From: Streptomyces sp. CB01580 | GTDB lineage: Bacteria; Actinomycetota; Actinomycetes; Streptomycetales; Streptomycetaceae | Length of the DNA: 64,000 nt | Direction: 5' to 3' | NCBI RefSeq assembly: GCF_001905795.1 | Contig: NZ_LIXJ01000001.1 | Coordinates: forward strand, 124,001 to 188,000 | In this document: positions 54,880 to 62,834 of the stretch, in pieces | Layout of the letters: the number at the start of each line of letters is the position of its first letter | How positions within the stretch are numbered: position 1 is the first letter of the stretch | Notes under the pieces: generated by a model | Told to the model about the DNA's origin: nothing | The model's database searches: none | What the model saw: only the letters and a program-made list of their open reading frames with translations | Translations under genes and position numbers: made by a program

Positions 54880-56946
54880 TCAGTCACGCCCCGGAATCAC
54901 GAATTCGCACCACACGCTCTTTCCGGTGCCGCGCGACTCCACGCCCCAGAGGTCGGTGAGCCGGTCCACGAGCATCAGCCCCCGGCCGGAGACCCCGGTC
55001 TCCCCCGCGTCGCGGCGGCGGGGCAGCGCGCTGGACCGGTCCTCGACGTCGATCCGCAGGCGCCGCTCGGGGCCGGTGAGCACCCGGATCGTCACGATGG
55101 CCCCGCCGTCCGTGTGTATCAGGGCATTGGTCATCAGCTCGTCGGCGGCCAGCTCGACCTCGTCGGCCCGCACCCGGGCCCCCCAGGCCCGCACGGCGGC
55201 GCGGATCATGTGCCGGGCAGCGCTCAGCGCCTCCGGATCGCCCTGGGCGACGTGCTGCTGGAGCCGGCCGCCCGGCTGGGGTGCGTGGGCGGCCTTGCGG
55301 CCCAGCAGCAGCACCGCCACGTCGTCCTCGCCGCCCCGGTCGTCGACCTCCTCGCAGAGCCGGTCGGCCAGCTTCTGCAGGTCGCGCGGACCGTCGCGCA
55401 CCATGGACGTCAGCAGCTGCATGCCCTCGTCGAGGTCGGCGCCGGGCAGTTCCACCAGCCCGTCGGTGAAGAGCACCAATGTCTGCCCCGGGTCCAGCTC
55501 CACCGTGCCGACCGGATATTCGAGCCGCCCGAACTCCGCGGAGAGCCCCAGCGGCAGCCCGCCCTCCGCGGGCAGTCTGCGGCAGTCGCCGTCGGTGTCG
55601 CGCACGAGTGGATCGACGTGCCCGGCCCGGACCAGCTGCACCACCCCGGTGGTCAGGTCCACCTCGGCGTAGGTGCACGTCGCGAAGCGGTCCGTGTCGA
55701 GTTCGTGGAGAAAGACCGAGGCGCGGGCCATGACCGTGGCCGGGCTGTGTCCCTCGGCGGCGTACGCCCGCAGCACGATGCGCAGCTGTCCCATGACGGC
55801 CGCGGCGTGCGTGTCGTGTCCCTGGACGTCCCCGATGACGGCGCCGACCCGGCCGCCGGGCAGCGGGATGACGTCGTACCAGTCGCCCCCGATGTCCCGG
55901 CCCAGCCGGGCCGATCGGTAGCGCACGGCGACCTGTGCCCCGGGCACCTCCGGGATCCGGCGCGGCAGCATGGCCTGCTGGAGCCCCTCGGCCAGATCGT
56001 GCTCCTGCTCGTAGAGCATGGCCCGCTGGAGACTCTGGGCGATGGAGCTGCCGAGCGCGACCAGCAGATTGCGCTCGTCGGCGGTGAAGCCGTCCTTCTC
56101 GCTGTAGAGCAGCCCGAGGGCACCGATGGGCCGGGCCTGCGCGATCAGCGGCAGATAGGCGGCGGACGTGATGCCGAGGTGGCTGATGTGGGGCCAGAGG
56201 ATCGGGTACGACTCGGCGAAGTCCGTCGCGGACTCGATGAAGCGGGGCGCGAGCGTGCTCACCACCTCGCTCATCGGGTACGGCTCGTCCGTGCGGGTGT
56301 ACCGGGTGCCGGGGACGAACGAGCCCTCCGGGCCGTCCGCGACCAGGTGGATGCGCCCGGCCTCGATCAGCCCCACGACCAGGCTGGTCGCGCCGAGGTG
56401 CGCCAGCCCCTGCGAGTTCTTCAGGACCTCGATCACGTCACGGACCGTGCGGGCGTGGGCGAGCGCGGCCGTGGCCCCGTCCACCAGGCTGGTGCGTCGT
56501 CGGCGCTCCTGGTCGAGTTCGTGGCGGGCGGTGGAGTCGGCCAGTTCCTGGGTCGCGTCACGGACGATGCCGATGATGCGCCGGGGGCGGCCCGACTCGT
56601 CGCGCCGGATGCAGCCCTGGGTGTGGGTCCAGCGCAGGGTCCCGTCACGCCGCTGCAACCGGAAGTAGGCGCCGTAATTGCTCCGCCCGCTCTTGAGTGC
56701 CTGCGCGACCAAGGCGTCCAGGCGCACGCCCTCGTCCGGCGGCACCCGGGCCGCGAGCGACTCCGGCCGATCGTCGTATTCCTCGGCCCGCAGATCGAAC
56801 ACGTCGAGTGCGGGCCGGTCCATGTGCATGAGGCCACTGTCGAGGTCCCAGTCGAAGCCGCCCATTCGGTTCAGGGCGAGACTGAGATCCGGGTGGGCGG
56901 GCCAGTCGTCCGGGAGTGACAGGGCACCCGCTACCCGATCATCCAT
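54880..56946 (-). CDS. PAS-GAF-PP2C (SpoIIE-type) phosphatase with C-terminal HATPase
   Basis: The product is 688 residues. The order is PAS (about 20-140), GAF (about 150-310, with LGATSLVVGLIEAGRIH), a SpoIIE-like phosphatase (about 330-550, with GRDIGGDWYDVIPLPGGR, IGDVQGHDTHAAAVM and GEDDVAVLLLG) and a RsbW-like HATPase (about 565-685, with DELMTNALIHTDGG). It is soluble. Such multi-domain regulators control anti-anti-sigma/sigma-B-type networks in Streptomyces. The ATG at 56946 is taken; GTG 56955 would add three residues. Confidence 0.88.
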   Translation of the reverse strand: MDDRVAGALSLPDDWPAHPDLSLALNRMGGFDWDLDSGLMHMDRPALDVFDLRAEEYDDRPESLAARVPPDEGVRLDALVAQALKSGRSNYGAYFRLQRRDGTLRWTHTQGCIRRDESGRPRRIIGIVRDATQELADSTARHELDQERRRRTSLVDGATAALAHARTVRDVIEVLKNSQGLAHLGATSLVVGLIEAGRIHLVADGPEGSFVPGTRYTRTDEPYPMSEVVSTLAPRFIESATDFAESYPILWPHISHLGITSAAYLPLIAQARPIGALGLLYSEKDGFTADERNLLVALGSSIAQSLQRAMLYEQEHDLAEGLQQAMLPRRIPEVPGAQVAVRYRSARLGRDIGGDWYDVIPLPGGRVGAVIGDVQGHDTHAAAVMGQLRIVLRAYAAEGHSPATVMARASVFLHELDTDRFATCTYAEVDLTTGVVQLVRAGHVDPLVRDTDGDCRRLPAEGGLPLGLSAEFGRLEYPVGTVELDPGQTLVLFTDGLVELPGADLDEGMQLLTSMVRDGPRDLQKLADRLCEEVDDRGGEDDVAVLLLGRKAAHAPQPGGRLQQHVAQGDPEALSAARHMIRAAVRAWGARVRADEVELAADELMTNALIHTDGGAIVTIRVLTGPERRLRIDVEDRSSALPRRRDAGETGVSGRGLMLVDRLTDLWGVESRGTGKSVWCEFVIPGRD

Positions 56947-57138
56947 GACCGTCACTCTGCCATCATTTGTCCGATTGTTCGAGCGAACGCCGGTGCCGCC
57001 GGGCGAGTCCGGAGTGCGCCGCCCGGACCCCGACGCATCCCCTCCCCCGGGCCACGGACACCCCCACGTCCCCCCGCGCGCAGCACGGCCCGGCGCGAGG
57101 CCGCAGGTCAGAAGCGGTTACCGTGTTCTGTGGAGCAC

Positions 57139-57156
57139 GGTAAGTCCAGCCTTACC
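57139..57156. promoter_or_regulatory. Inverted repeat upstream of the ferredoxin reductase gene
   Basis: GGTAAG (57139-57144) and CTTACC (57151-57156) form a perfect 6-bp inverted repeat about 50 nt before the fprA-like start, a position suited to an operator. No regulator family is assigned. Confidence 0.35.
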
Positions 57157-57206
57157 TGCGCCTGCGCCGCACTGCCCGCGTCACCCGTTCTAAGGACCTG
57201 CACTCC

Positions 57207-58574
57207 ATGACCCGCCCCGTCCGCGTCGCCATAGTCGGAGCCGGCCCCGCCGGAATCTACGCGGCGGACGCGCTGCTGAAATCCGACGCCGCACAGGACC
57301 CGGGGGTGTCGATCGACCTGTTCGAGCGGATGCCCGCCCCCTTCGGCCTGATCCGCTACGGGGTGGCCCCCGACCACCCGCGGATCAAGGGCATCGTGCA
57401 GGCGCTGCACCAGGTGCTCGACAAACCGCAGCTGCGTCTGTTCGGCAACGTCGACTACCCCTCCGACATCGGCCTGGACGACCTGCGGGCGTTCTACGAC
57501 GCGGTGATCTTCTCCACCGGCGCCGACCGGGACCGCGCGCTCGACATCCCGGGCAGCACCCTGGAGGGCTCCCACGGCGCGGCCGACTTCGTCTCCTGGT
57601 ACGACGGGCACCCCGACGTGCCGCGCACCTGGCCCCTGGAGGCGGAGAAGGTCGCCGTGCTCGGGGTCGGCAACGTGGCCCTGGACGTGGCACGCGTCCT
57701 CGCCAAGACGGCGGACGAACTGCTGCCGACCGAGATACCCGCGAACGTCCACGACGGGCTCCGGGCCAACAAGGCCCTGGAAGTGCACGTCTTCGGCCGA
57801 CGCGGCCCGGCACAGGCCAAGTTCAGCCCGATGGAGCTGCGGGAGCTGGACCACTCGCCGAACATCGAGGTCGTCGTCGCCCCCGAGGACATCGAGTACG
57901 ACCAGGGGTCGATCGAGACCCGGCGCGCCAACAAGCAGGCCAACATGGTCGCCTCCACGCTGGAGAACTGGGCCATCCGCGACGTGGGCGACCGCCCGCA
58001 CAAGATCTTCCTGCACTTCTTCGAGTCCCCGGCGGAGATCCTCGGCGAGGACGGCCGCGTCGTCGGTCTGCGCACCGAGCGGACCGAGCTGGACGGCACG
58101 GGGAACGTCAGGGGTACCGGCCGCTTCACCGACTGGGACGTGCAGAGCGTCTACCGTGCGGTCGGCTACTACTCGCGCGAGCTCCCCAAGCTCCCGTTCG
58201 ACGTGGCCTCCGGCACCGTCCCGCACGTCGCGGGCCGCGTCGTCGAGGGCGAGGAGCCGATGGCCTCGGTGTACGTCACGGGCTGGATCAAGCGCGGCCC
58301 GGTCGGCCTCATCGGCCACACCAAGGGTGACGCCAACGAGACGGTCGCCCGCCTGTTGGAGGACCACGCGTCCGGCCGGCTGCCGGCCCCGGCGAGCCCC
58401 GACCCGGCGGCCGTCACCGCCTTCCTGGAGGAACGCGGCGTCCGCTGGACCACCCGTGAGGGCTGGCACCGCCTGGACGCGCACGAGCAGGCGCTGGGCG
58501 CGGCGCAGGGGCGCGAGCGGATCAAGGTGGTGGAGCGGGAGGCCATGCTGGACGCCTCCGAGCCCCGACCCTGA
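57207..58574 (+). CDS. fprA: Ferredoxin-NADP+ reductase, FprA-type (adrenodoxin-reductase-like)
   Basis: The product is 455 residues. It begins VAIVGAGPAGIYAADALL (FAD site, about 7-24), followed by the family landmark PAPFGLIRYGVAPDHPRIK (about 43-61), the NADPH site VLGVGNVALDVARVL (about 150-164) and GWIKRGPVGLIGHTKGDANE (about 355-374). It shuttles electrons between NADPH and ferredoxin, for example for cytochrome P450s. No ferredoxin or P450 gene lies nearby. Confidence 0.92.
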   Translation: MTRPVRVAIVGAGPAGIYAADALLKSDAAQDPGVSIDLFERMPAPFGLIRYGVAPDHPRIKGIVQALHQVLDKPQLRLFGNVDYPSDIGLDDLRAFYDAVIFSTGADRDRALDIPGSTLEGSHGAADFVSWYDGHPDVPRTWPLEAEKVAVLGVGNVALDVARVLAKTADELLPTEIPANVHDGLRANKALEVHVFGRRGPAQAKFSPMELRELDHSPNIEVVVAPEDIEYDQGSIETRRANKQANMVASTLENWAIRDVGDRPHKIFLHFFESPAEILGEDGRVVGLRTERTELDGTGNVRGTGRFTDWDVQSVYRAVGYYSRELPKLPFDVASGTVPHVAGRVVEGEEPMASVYVTGWIKRGPVGLIGHTKGDANETVARLLEDHASGRLPAPASPDPAAVTAFLEERGVRWTTREGWHRLDAHEQALGAAQGRERIKVVEREAMLDASEPRP

Positions 58575-58606
58575 CCGTACGGGGCGGCTGCGCACGGCAC
58601 GTCGAC

Positions 58607-58638
58607 GGGCGGCTCCGTCCGTCTCGGCGGAGCCGCCC
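58607..58638. terminator. Bidirectional hairpin between fprA and the chitinase
   Basis: GGGCGGCTCCG (58607-58617) pairs with CGGAGCCGCCC (58628-58638) over 10 nt, between two convergent genes. Confidence 0.78.
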
Positions 58639-58652
58639 GGCTCATGGAGCGC

Positions 58653-59705
58653 TCAACGGCCCTGGAGCGCCTTGACGTTGTCGCCGAAGGTCCAGTTCCT
58701 GGAGCCGTCCCAGTTGAGCGACCAGGTCATCAGGCCCTTCAGCCCGTTGCCGTAGTGGTTCCACACCTGCCCGACCTGACTCGGCGTCATGTGCCCACCA
58801 CCGGAACCCGGTTGGGCCGGCAGTCCCGGAACCTGTTTGTCGTAGGGCACCTTGATGGTGGTGCCCTGGACGACCAGCCCCTTGTCCAGGCAGTCCGTCT
58901 GGGCGGTGAACCCCTGGACCGTGCCCGCCGCGTACGAGTCGCCCGAGCACCCGTACATGCTGCCGTTGTAGTACTGCATGTTCAGCCACCACAGACGGCC
59001 GTTGTCCGCGTACTTCTTGATGATCGGCAGGTACGCGCCCCAGATCGATCCGTAGACGACACTCCCGCCGGTGACGTAGGCGGTCTCCGGGGCCATGGTG
59101 AGGCCGAAGTTCGGGGGCATCCGGTCGAGCACGCCGTCGATGATGCGGATGAGGTTGGCCTGCGAGGCGGACAGCTGGTTGATGTTGCCGCTGCCGGCCA
59201 GACCGGTCTCGATGTCGATGTCGATGCCGTCGAAGTTGTACTTCTTGAGGATTGGCACGACCGTGTCGACGAACCGGTCGGCGACCGCGCTGGAGCTGAG
59301 GTCGATGCCGGCGGTCGCGCCGCCGATGGACATCAGGGTGGTGAGTCCCGAGGCCTTCGCCTGGCACATCTCGGCCGGGGTCGGGACTTTGACCGTCGCG
59401 TCCATGCCGTCCTCCCACAGCACGGTGCCGTCCGAGCGGATGACGGGGAAGGCCGCGTTGATCACGTTGTAGCCGTGCGCCGTGATGCGGCTGTCGGTGA
59501 TCGGGATCCAGCCGAGGGGCGGGTGCACACCGTTGGCCGCGCCGTCCCAGTTCTCCCAGTACCCCTGGAGCACCTTGCCCGCGGGCTTCGACTTGACCGC
59601 GCAGGTGTCCTCCTGCGCGGCGGCGGGCGTCGCCCCGACCACCATCTGCACGACGCCTGCCACCGCGAGGCCGAGCCCCAGCAGGCGCGATGTCCGACCG
59701 CTCAT
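58653..59705 (-). CDS. Secreted family-18 chitinase, single catalytic domain
   Basis: The product is 350 residues. The signal peptide (about 1-31) ends near PAAAQ. The GH18 barrel holds VLQGYWENWDG at its start, LMSIGGATAGI (about 120), the catalytic DGIDIDIETG (Glu near 163) and LNMQYYNGSMYGCSGD (about 240). LMTWSLNWDG near the end supplies the last conserved Trp. There is no carbohydrate-binding module. The ATG at 59705 follows GGAAGGGA at good spacing; ATG 59711 is the alternative. Two DasR-like half-palindromic sites lie in its promoter. Confidence 0.9.
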   Translation of the reverse strand: MSGRTSRLLGLGLAVAGVVQMVVGATPAAAQEDTCAVKSKPAGKVLQGYWENWDGAANGVHPPLGWIPITDSRITAHGYNVINAAFPVIRSDGTVLWEDGMDATVKVPTPAEMCQAKASGLTTLMSIGGATAGIDLSSSAVADRFVDTVVPILKKYNFDGIDIDIETGLAGSGNINQLSASQANLIRIIDGVLDRMPPNFGLTMAPETAYVTGGSVVYGSIWGAYLPIIKKYADNGRLWWLNMQYYNGSMYGCSGDSYAAGTVQGFTAQTDCLDKGLVVQGTTIKVPYDKQVPGLPAQPGSGGGHMTPSQVGQVWNHYGNGLKGLMTWSLNWDGSRNWTFGDNVKALQGR

Positions 59706-59802
59706 TTCCATTCCCTTCCGGACGAATCGAACGATTAATGTCATGACCCTGACAATCGCCCGACAAGCATCGACCGTGAGCTCCACGCGCCACGGTGCGC
59801 TC

Positions 59803-59844
59803 ACCGTAGATTGGTCCAGACCTTCCGTCAAGAGGTCTGGACCA
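59803..59844 (-). promoter_or_regulatory. Chitinase promoter with paired DasR-like sites
   Basis: On the minus strand, TTGACG (59831-59826) and TACGGT (59808-59803) are 17 bp apart. One TGGTCCAGACCT copy lies on the plus strand in the spacer (59812-59823). A second, inverted copy (59833-59844, AGGTCTGGACCA on plus) sits just upstream of the -35 box. The 12-mer resembles the repeats known in Streptomyces chitinase promoters. Confidence 0.75.
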
Positions 59845-59902
59845 GGGGCGGTCACCGACATTCGACATCCACGAACGGGGTCGGTTGCGGCCGAAAAATT
59901 CG

Positions 59903-59921
59903 TTAGCTTAGGCTTCCCTAA
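59903..59921. promoter_or_regulatory. Iron box (DmdR/IdeR-type operator)
   Basis: TTAGCTTAGGCTTCCCTAA matches 16 of 19 positions of the actinobacterial iron box TTAGGTTAGGCTCACCTAA, with the palindromic TTAGG/CCTAA core. It stands right before the first FecCD permease reading frame, so the permease pair should be repressed by iron. Confidence 0.75.
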
Positions 59922-59952
59922 GTGTTCGCGCCTGGTCGCCGCCGCCCGGCAG

Positions 59953-60927
59953 GTGACCTCCGTCGCCGTCGCGCTCGCCGTGCTCCTGCTCGCCGTGTTC
60001 GCGAGCCTCGTGTTCGGCAGCCGGACCACCTCGTTCGACGAGGTGCTGCACGTCCTGTCCGGCACCGCCGGCCCGGACGTCACCGCCGTCGTCGAAAGCC
60101 GTTGGCCGAGGACCGCACTCGGCGTGCTCACCGGTCTCTGCCTGGCCGTCGCCGGCACGCTCATGCAGGGCGTGACCCGCAATCCGCTGGCCGAACCCGG
60201 TCTTCTCGGGATCAACGCGGGCGCCTCCGCGAGCATCGTGACCGCGACGGCCTTCCTCGGCGCCTCGGGAATCGCGGACACCATGTGGTGGGCGCTGCCC
60301 GGCGCGCTGCTCGCGGGCCTGCTGGTCCACGCCATCGGCTCGATGGGCCCGGGCGGCGGACCGGTGCGCCTCGTTCTCGCCGGCGCGGTGCTCTCCGCCG
60401 TGCTGATGGCCTACATCCAGGCGATCACGCTGAGCCGGCCGCAGGTCTTCGACAGCTACCGGTACTGGGTCGTCGGGGCGCTCGGCGGCCGGGACTTCGA
60501 CGTCCTCTGGTCGGTGATGCCGTTCACCGCGGCCGGTCTGCTGCTCGCGGCCCTGGCGGGTCCCGCCCTCAACACGCTCGCGCTCGGTGACTCGACGGCG
60601 GCGTCCCTGGGGGCGAACCCGGCCCTGGTGCGGGCGGGCGGGCTGCTGTCGGCGACACTGCTGAGCGCGGCGGCGACGGCGGCGGTCGGCCCGATCGCCT
60701 TCGTCGGACTGGCCGTCCCCCATGTGGTGCGGGCCGTCGTCGGTGTCGACTTCCGTGTCCGGATCGTCCTCTCGGCCCTGGCCGGTCCCGCGCTGCTGCT
60801 TCTCGCGGACGTCGTGGGCCGGGTGGTGATGCGCCCGCAGGAGCTGATGGTCGGTGTCGTGACGGCGTTCCTCGGGGCGCCCGCGCTGCTCGTCGCCGTG
60901 CGCAGGATGAGGGGCGGCGCGGGATGA
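59953..60927 (+). CDS. Iron-siderophore ABC permease (FecCD family), start uncertain
   Basis: The product is about 324 residues from the GTG at 59953. Family blocks are AGTLMQGVTRNPLAEPGLLG with INAGAS after it, and AVGPIAFVGLAVPHVVRAVVG near 240. In-frame family-like residues (SRLVAAARQ) extend upstream to about 59926, but no start codon with a ribosome site exists between the iron box and 59953, so initiation may be leaderless or the 5' end may be damaged. It is coupled to a second permease by ATGA. No binding-protein or ATPase gene is adjacent. Confidence 0.72.
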   Translation: MTSVAVALAVLLLAVFASLVFGSRTTSFDEVLHVLSGTAGPDVTAVVESRWPRTALGVLTGLCLAVAGTLMQGVTRNPLAEPGLLGINAGASASIVTATAFLGASGIADTMWWALPGALLAGLLVHAIGSMGPGGGPVRLVLAGAVLSAVLMAYIQAITLSRPQVFDSYRYWVVGALGGRDFDVLWSVMPFTAAGLLLAALAGPALNTLALGDSTAASLGANPALVRAGGLLSATLLSAAATAAVGPIAFVGLAVPHVVRAVVGVDFRVRIVLSALAGPALLLLADVVGRVVMRPQELMVGVVTAFLGAPALLVAVRRMRGGAG

Positions 60928-62003
60928 GCGGACTTCGCATGACATCGTGTCGGCCCGCCGCGCGCGCCGTGTCACCGCGGCTGCTGCTCAGGGTCGGCCG
61001 GAACGTGGCGCTGCCCGTCCGGCGGGTCTCGCCGCTGGCGGCCCTGGCCCTGTTCGTCCTGCTCGTGGTGGCCGCCGTGGCCACGCTGTCGCTGGGACGG
61101 CTCGGCATTCCGCTCGCCGATCTCGCCGGGGCGGTGACGGGCGGGGCCGAGGGGAAGAACGCCTTCGTCCTGGAACGGCTCCGCGGACCGCGGCTGACCG
61201 TCGCCGTGGGAACGGGCGCGGCACTCGGTCTGTCCGGGGCGCTGTTCCAGTCCGTCACCCGCAATCCGCTCGGCAGCCCCGACGTGATCGGCCTGGCCTC
61301 CGGCGCCGGGGCGGGTGCCGCGATCGCCGCCCTGCTCTTCCCGGGCTCCGTCCCGGCGGGGCTCGGCGCGCTGCTCGGCGCCGTGCTCGCCATGGCGCTG
61401 GTCCATGTGTCGACCGGCACCGGATTCCGCAATCCCGCCCGGCTCGTCATCGCGGGGATCGGGGTGGCCGCGATCGGTACGGCGATCACCCAGTATGTCG
61501 TCCACGCCATGGAGCGGGACCGCGCCGCAGTCCTGGCCGCCTATGTCAACGGCAGTCTGTCGGCGCGTTCGTGGGACGACGCCACCACCATCTGGCTCGT
61601 GCTGCTGGTGGTCGCCCCGTTCACCGCCCTGGTGTCCCGACGACTGGACATCGGGGAGATGGGCGACGACATCGCGGGCGCGCTCGGCTCGGAGCCCCGC
61701 GGCACGAAGACGGCAGGAGTGGTGCTGGCGATCGTGCTCTCGGCGGGGGCCGTCGTCGTCGCCGGGCCGATCGCCTTCATCTCGCTGACGGCTCCTCAGA
61801 TCGCCAAGCGGCTCACCCGGGTCTCCGGCCCGCATCTGATGCTGTCGGCGCTGACCGGTGCGCTGCTGCTGGTCCTCGCGGATCTCTGCGCCCAGCAGCT
61901 GCCGCTGTTCGACAGCCTGCCGGTCGGCATCTACACGATGGCCATCGGGGGCCTGTACCTGGGCCGACTGCTGGTACGGGAGTGGCGCCGCGGCGTTCTG
62001 TGA
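60924..62003 (+). CDS. Iron-siderophore ABC permease (FecCD family), second subunit
   Basis: The product is 359 residues. It has a basic N-terminal tail of about 35 residues, then about nine helices. Family blocks are LSGALFQSVTRNPLGSPDVI (about 100-119), VVAGPIAFISLTAPQIAKRL (about 275-294) and YTMAIGGLYLGRLLVRE near the end. It should form a heterodimer with the permease at 59953 for ferric-siderophore import. The ATG overlaps the previous stop by 4 nt. Confidence 0.87.
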   Translation: MSGLRMTSCRPAARAVSPRLLLRVGRNVALPVRRVSPLAALALFVLLVVAAVATLSLGRLGIPLADLAGAVTGGAEGKNAFVLERLRGPRLTVAVGTGAALGLSGALFQSVTRNPLGSPDVIGLASGAGAGAAIAALLFPGSVPAGLGALLGAVLAMALVHVSTGTGFRNPARLVIAGIGVAAIGTAITQYVVHAMERDRAAVLAAYVNGSLSARSWDDATTIWLVLLVVAPFTALVSRRLDIGEMGDDIAGALGSEPRGTKTAGVVLAIVLSAGAVVVAGPIAFISLTAPQIAKRLTRVSGPHLMLSALTGALLLVLADLCAQQLPLFDSLPVGIYTMAIGGLYLGRLLVREWRRGVL

Positions 62004-62112
62004 GACGTGGGACCGAGAGAGCGGGGCGGGGCGCGCGTCCCGGGTGGCGGCACCGGCCGTCCCCGGTGGCGCCGCTCCGGTCCATGCCGCCGCCCGGCCC
62101 CTCGGCTCGGCC

Positions 62113-62144
62113 CGATCCCTCTTGAACGCGTTCAAGAGGGATCG
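62113..62144. promoter_or_regulatory. 32-bp perfect palindrome (operator 1) upstream of the DUF1990 gene
   Basis: The half CGATCCCTCTTGAACG (62113-62128) is followed by its exact reverse complement (62129-62144). The core TTGAAC-GC-GTTCAA is repeated in the second palindrome, which argues for a dimeric repressor site more than a terminator, though it can also fold as a hairpin after the permease gene. Confidence 0.7.
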
Positions 62145-62157
62145 TAGAGTCACGCCG

Positions 62158-62185
62158 AGCAGGCTTGAACACGTTCAAACCTGCT
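62158..62185. promoter_or_regulatory. Second palindrome (operator 2) upstream of the DUF1990 gene
   Basis: AGCAGGCTTGAACA and the following half form a 28-bp near-perfect palindrome with core TTGAAC-AC-GTTCAA. Its centre is 43 bp, about four helical turns, from that of the first palindrome and 48 nt before the DUF1990 start. Confidence 0.7.
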
Positions 62186-62219
62186 GGTCCGGATCCGTAC
62201 CCCACGAAGGCAGGCCCGC

Positions 62220-62744
62220 ATGAGCACGCTCACCTACCCCGAGGTCGGCGCCACCCGCCTCGGTCCGCTCCCCCACGGGTACCACCACCTCCACCACCGG
62301 ACCCGTGTCGGTCGCGGCCGGGCCGATTTCGAGGTGGCGGGCGCGGCGGTCACCGGCTGGGGCATGCACCGCCGCAGCGGGGCCCGGATCAACGCCTCGG
62401 CCGCCCGCGCCGAGCCGGGGGCCGGTGTCCGGGTGTCCCTGGGCGTCGGCCCGTTCCGGTTCACCGCGCCCTGCCGCGTCGTCTGGACGGCGTACGAGCG
62501 CGAGCGCGTCGGTTTCGGCTACGGAACGGTGGCCGGGCACCCGGAGTGCGGCGAGGAGTGCTTCGTGGTGGACCTGGCGGACGACGGGTCGGTGTGGTTC
62601 ACCGTCATGGCGTTCAGCCGCCCGGCCGCGTGGTACAGCCGCCTCGCCGGGCCACTGGTGCCGGTCGTCCAGCGGTGGTACGCCCGTCGGCTCGGCATCG
62701 CGCTGGGCCGCCTCGTGGCCGAGGGCCGGGACGCACGGGACTGA
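62220..62744 (+). CDS. DUF1990 family protein
   Basis: The product is 174 residues, typical for the family. Marks are VAGAAVTGWGMHRRSGARIN (about 40-59), VWTAYERERVGFGYGTVAGH (about 87-106) with PECGEECFVV after it, and VWFTVMAFSRPAAWYSRLAGP (about 125-145). It is soluble and its role is unknown, although plant and bacterial relatives are often stress-linked. The ATG has GAAGG upstream. Two strong palindromes lie in the 5' region. Confidence 0.82.
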   Translation: MSTLTYPEVGATRLGPLPHGYHHLHHRTRVGRGRADFEVAGAAVTGWGMHRRSGARINASAARAEPGAGVRVSLGVGPFRFTAPCRVVWTAYERERVGFGYGTVAGHPECGEECFVVDLADDGSVWFTVMAFSRPAAWYSRLAGPLVPVVQRWYARRLGIALGRLVAEGRDARD

Positions 62745-62834
62745 GGGGCGGGACGGGTCCGCCCAGGCGGACGAGGGGACGGGGCGCGCCGGGTTGAAGG
62801 GCCGGGGCGCGCCGCCGGGCCGATACTGGAGGTG

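Noticed and set aside
62113..62144. The 32-bp palindrome as only a terminator for the permease pair
   Set aside because: Its core is repeated in a second palindrome 43 bp away close to the next gene, which fits operators better; a dual role cannot be excluded.
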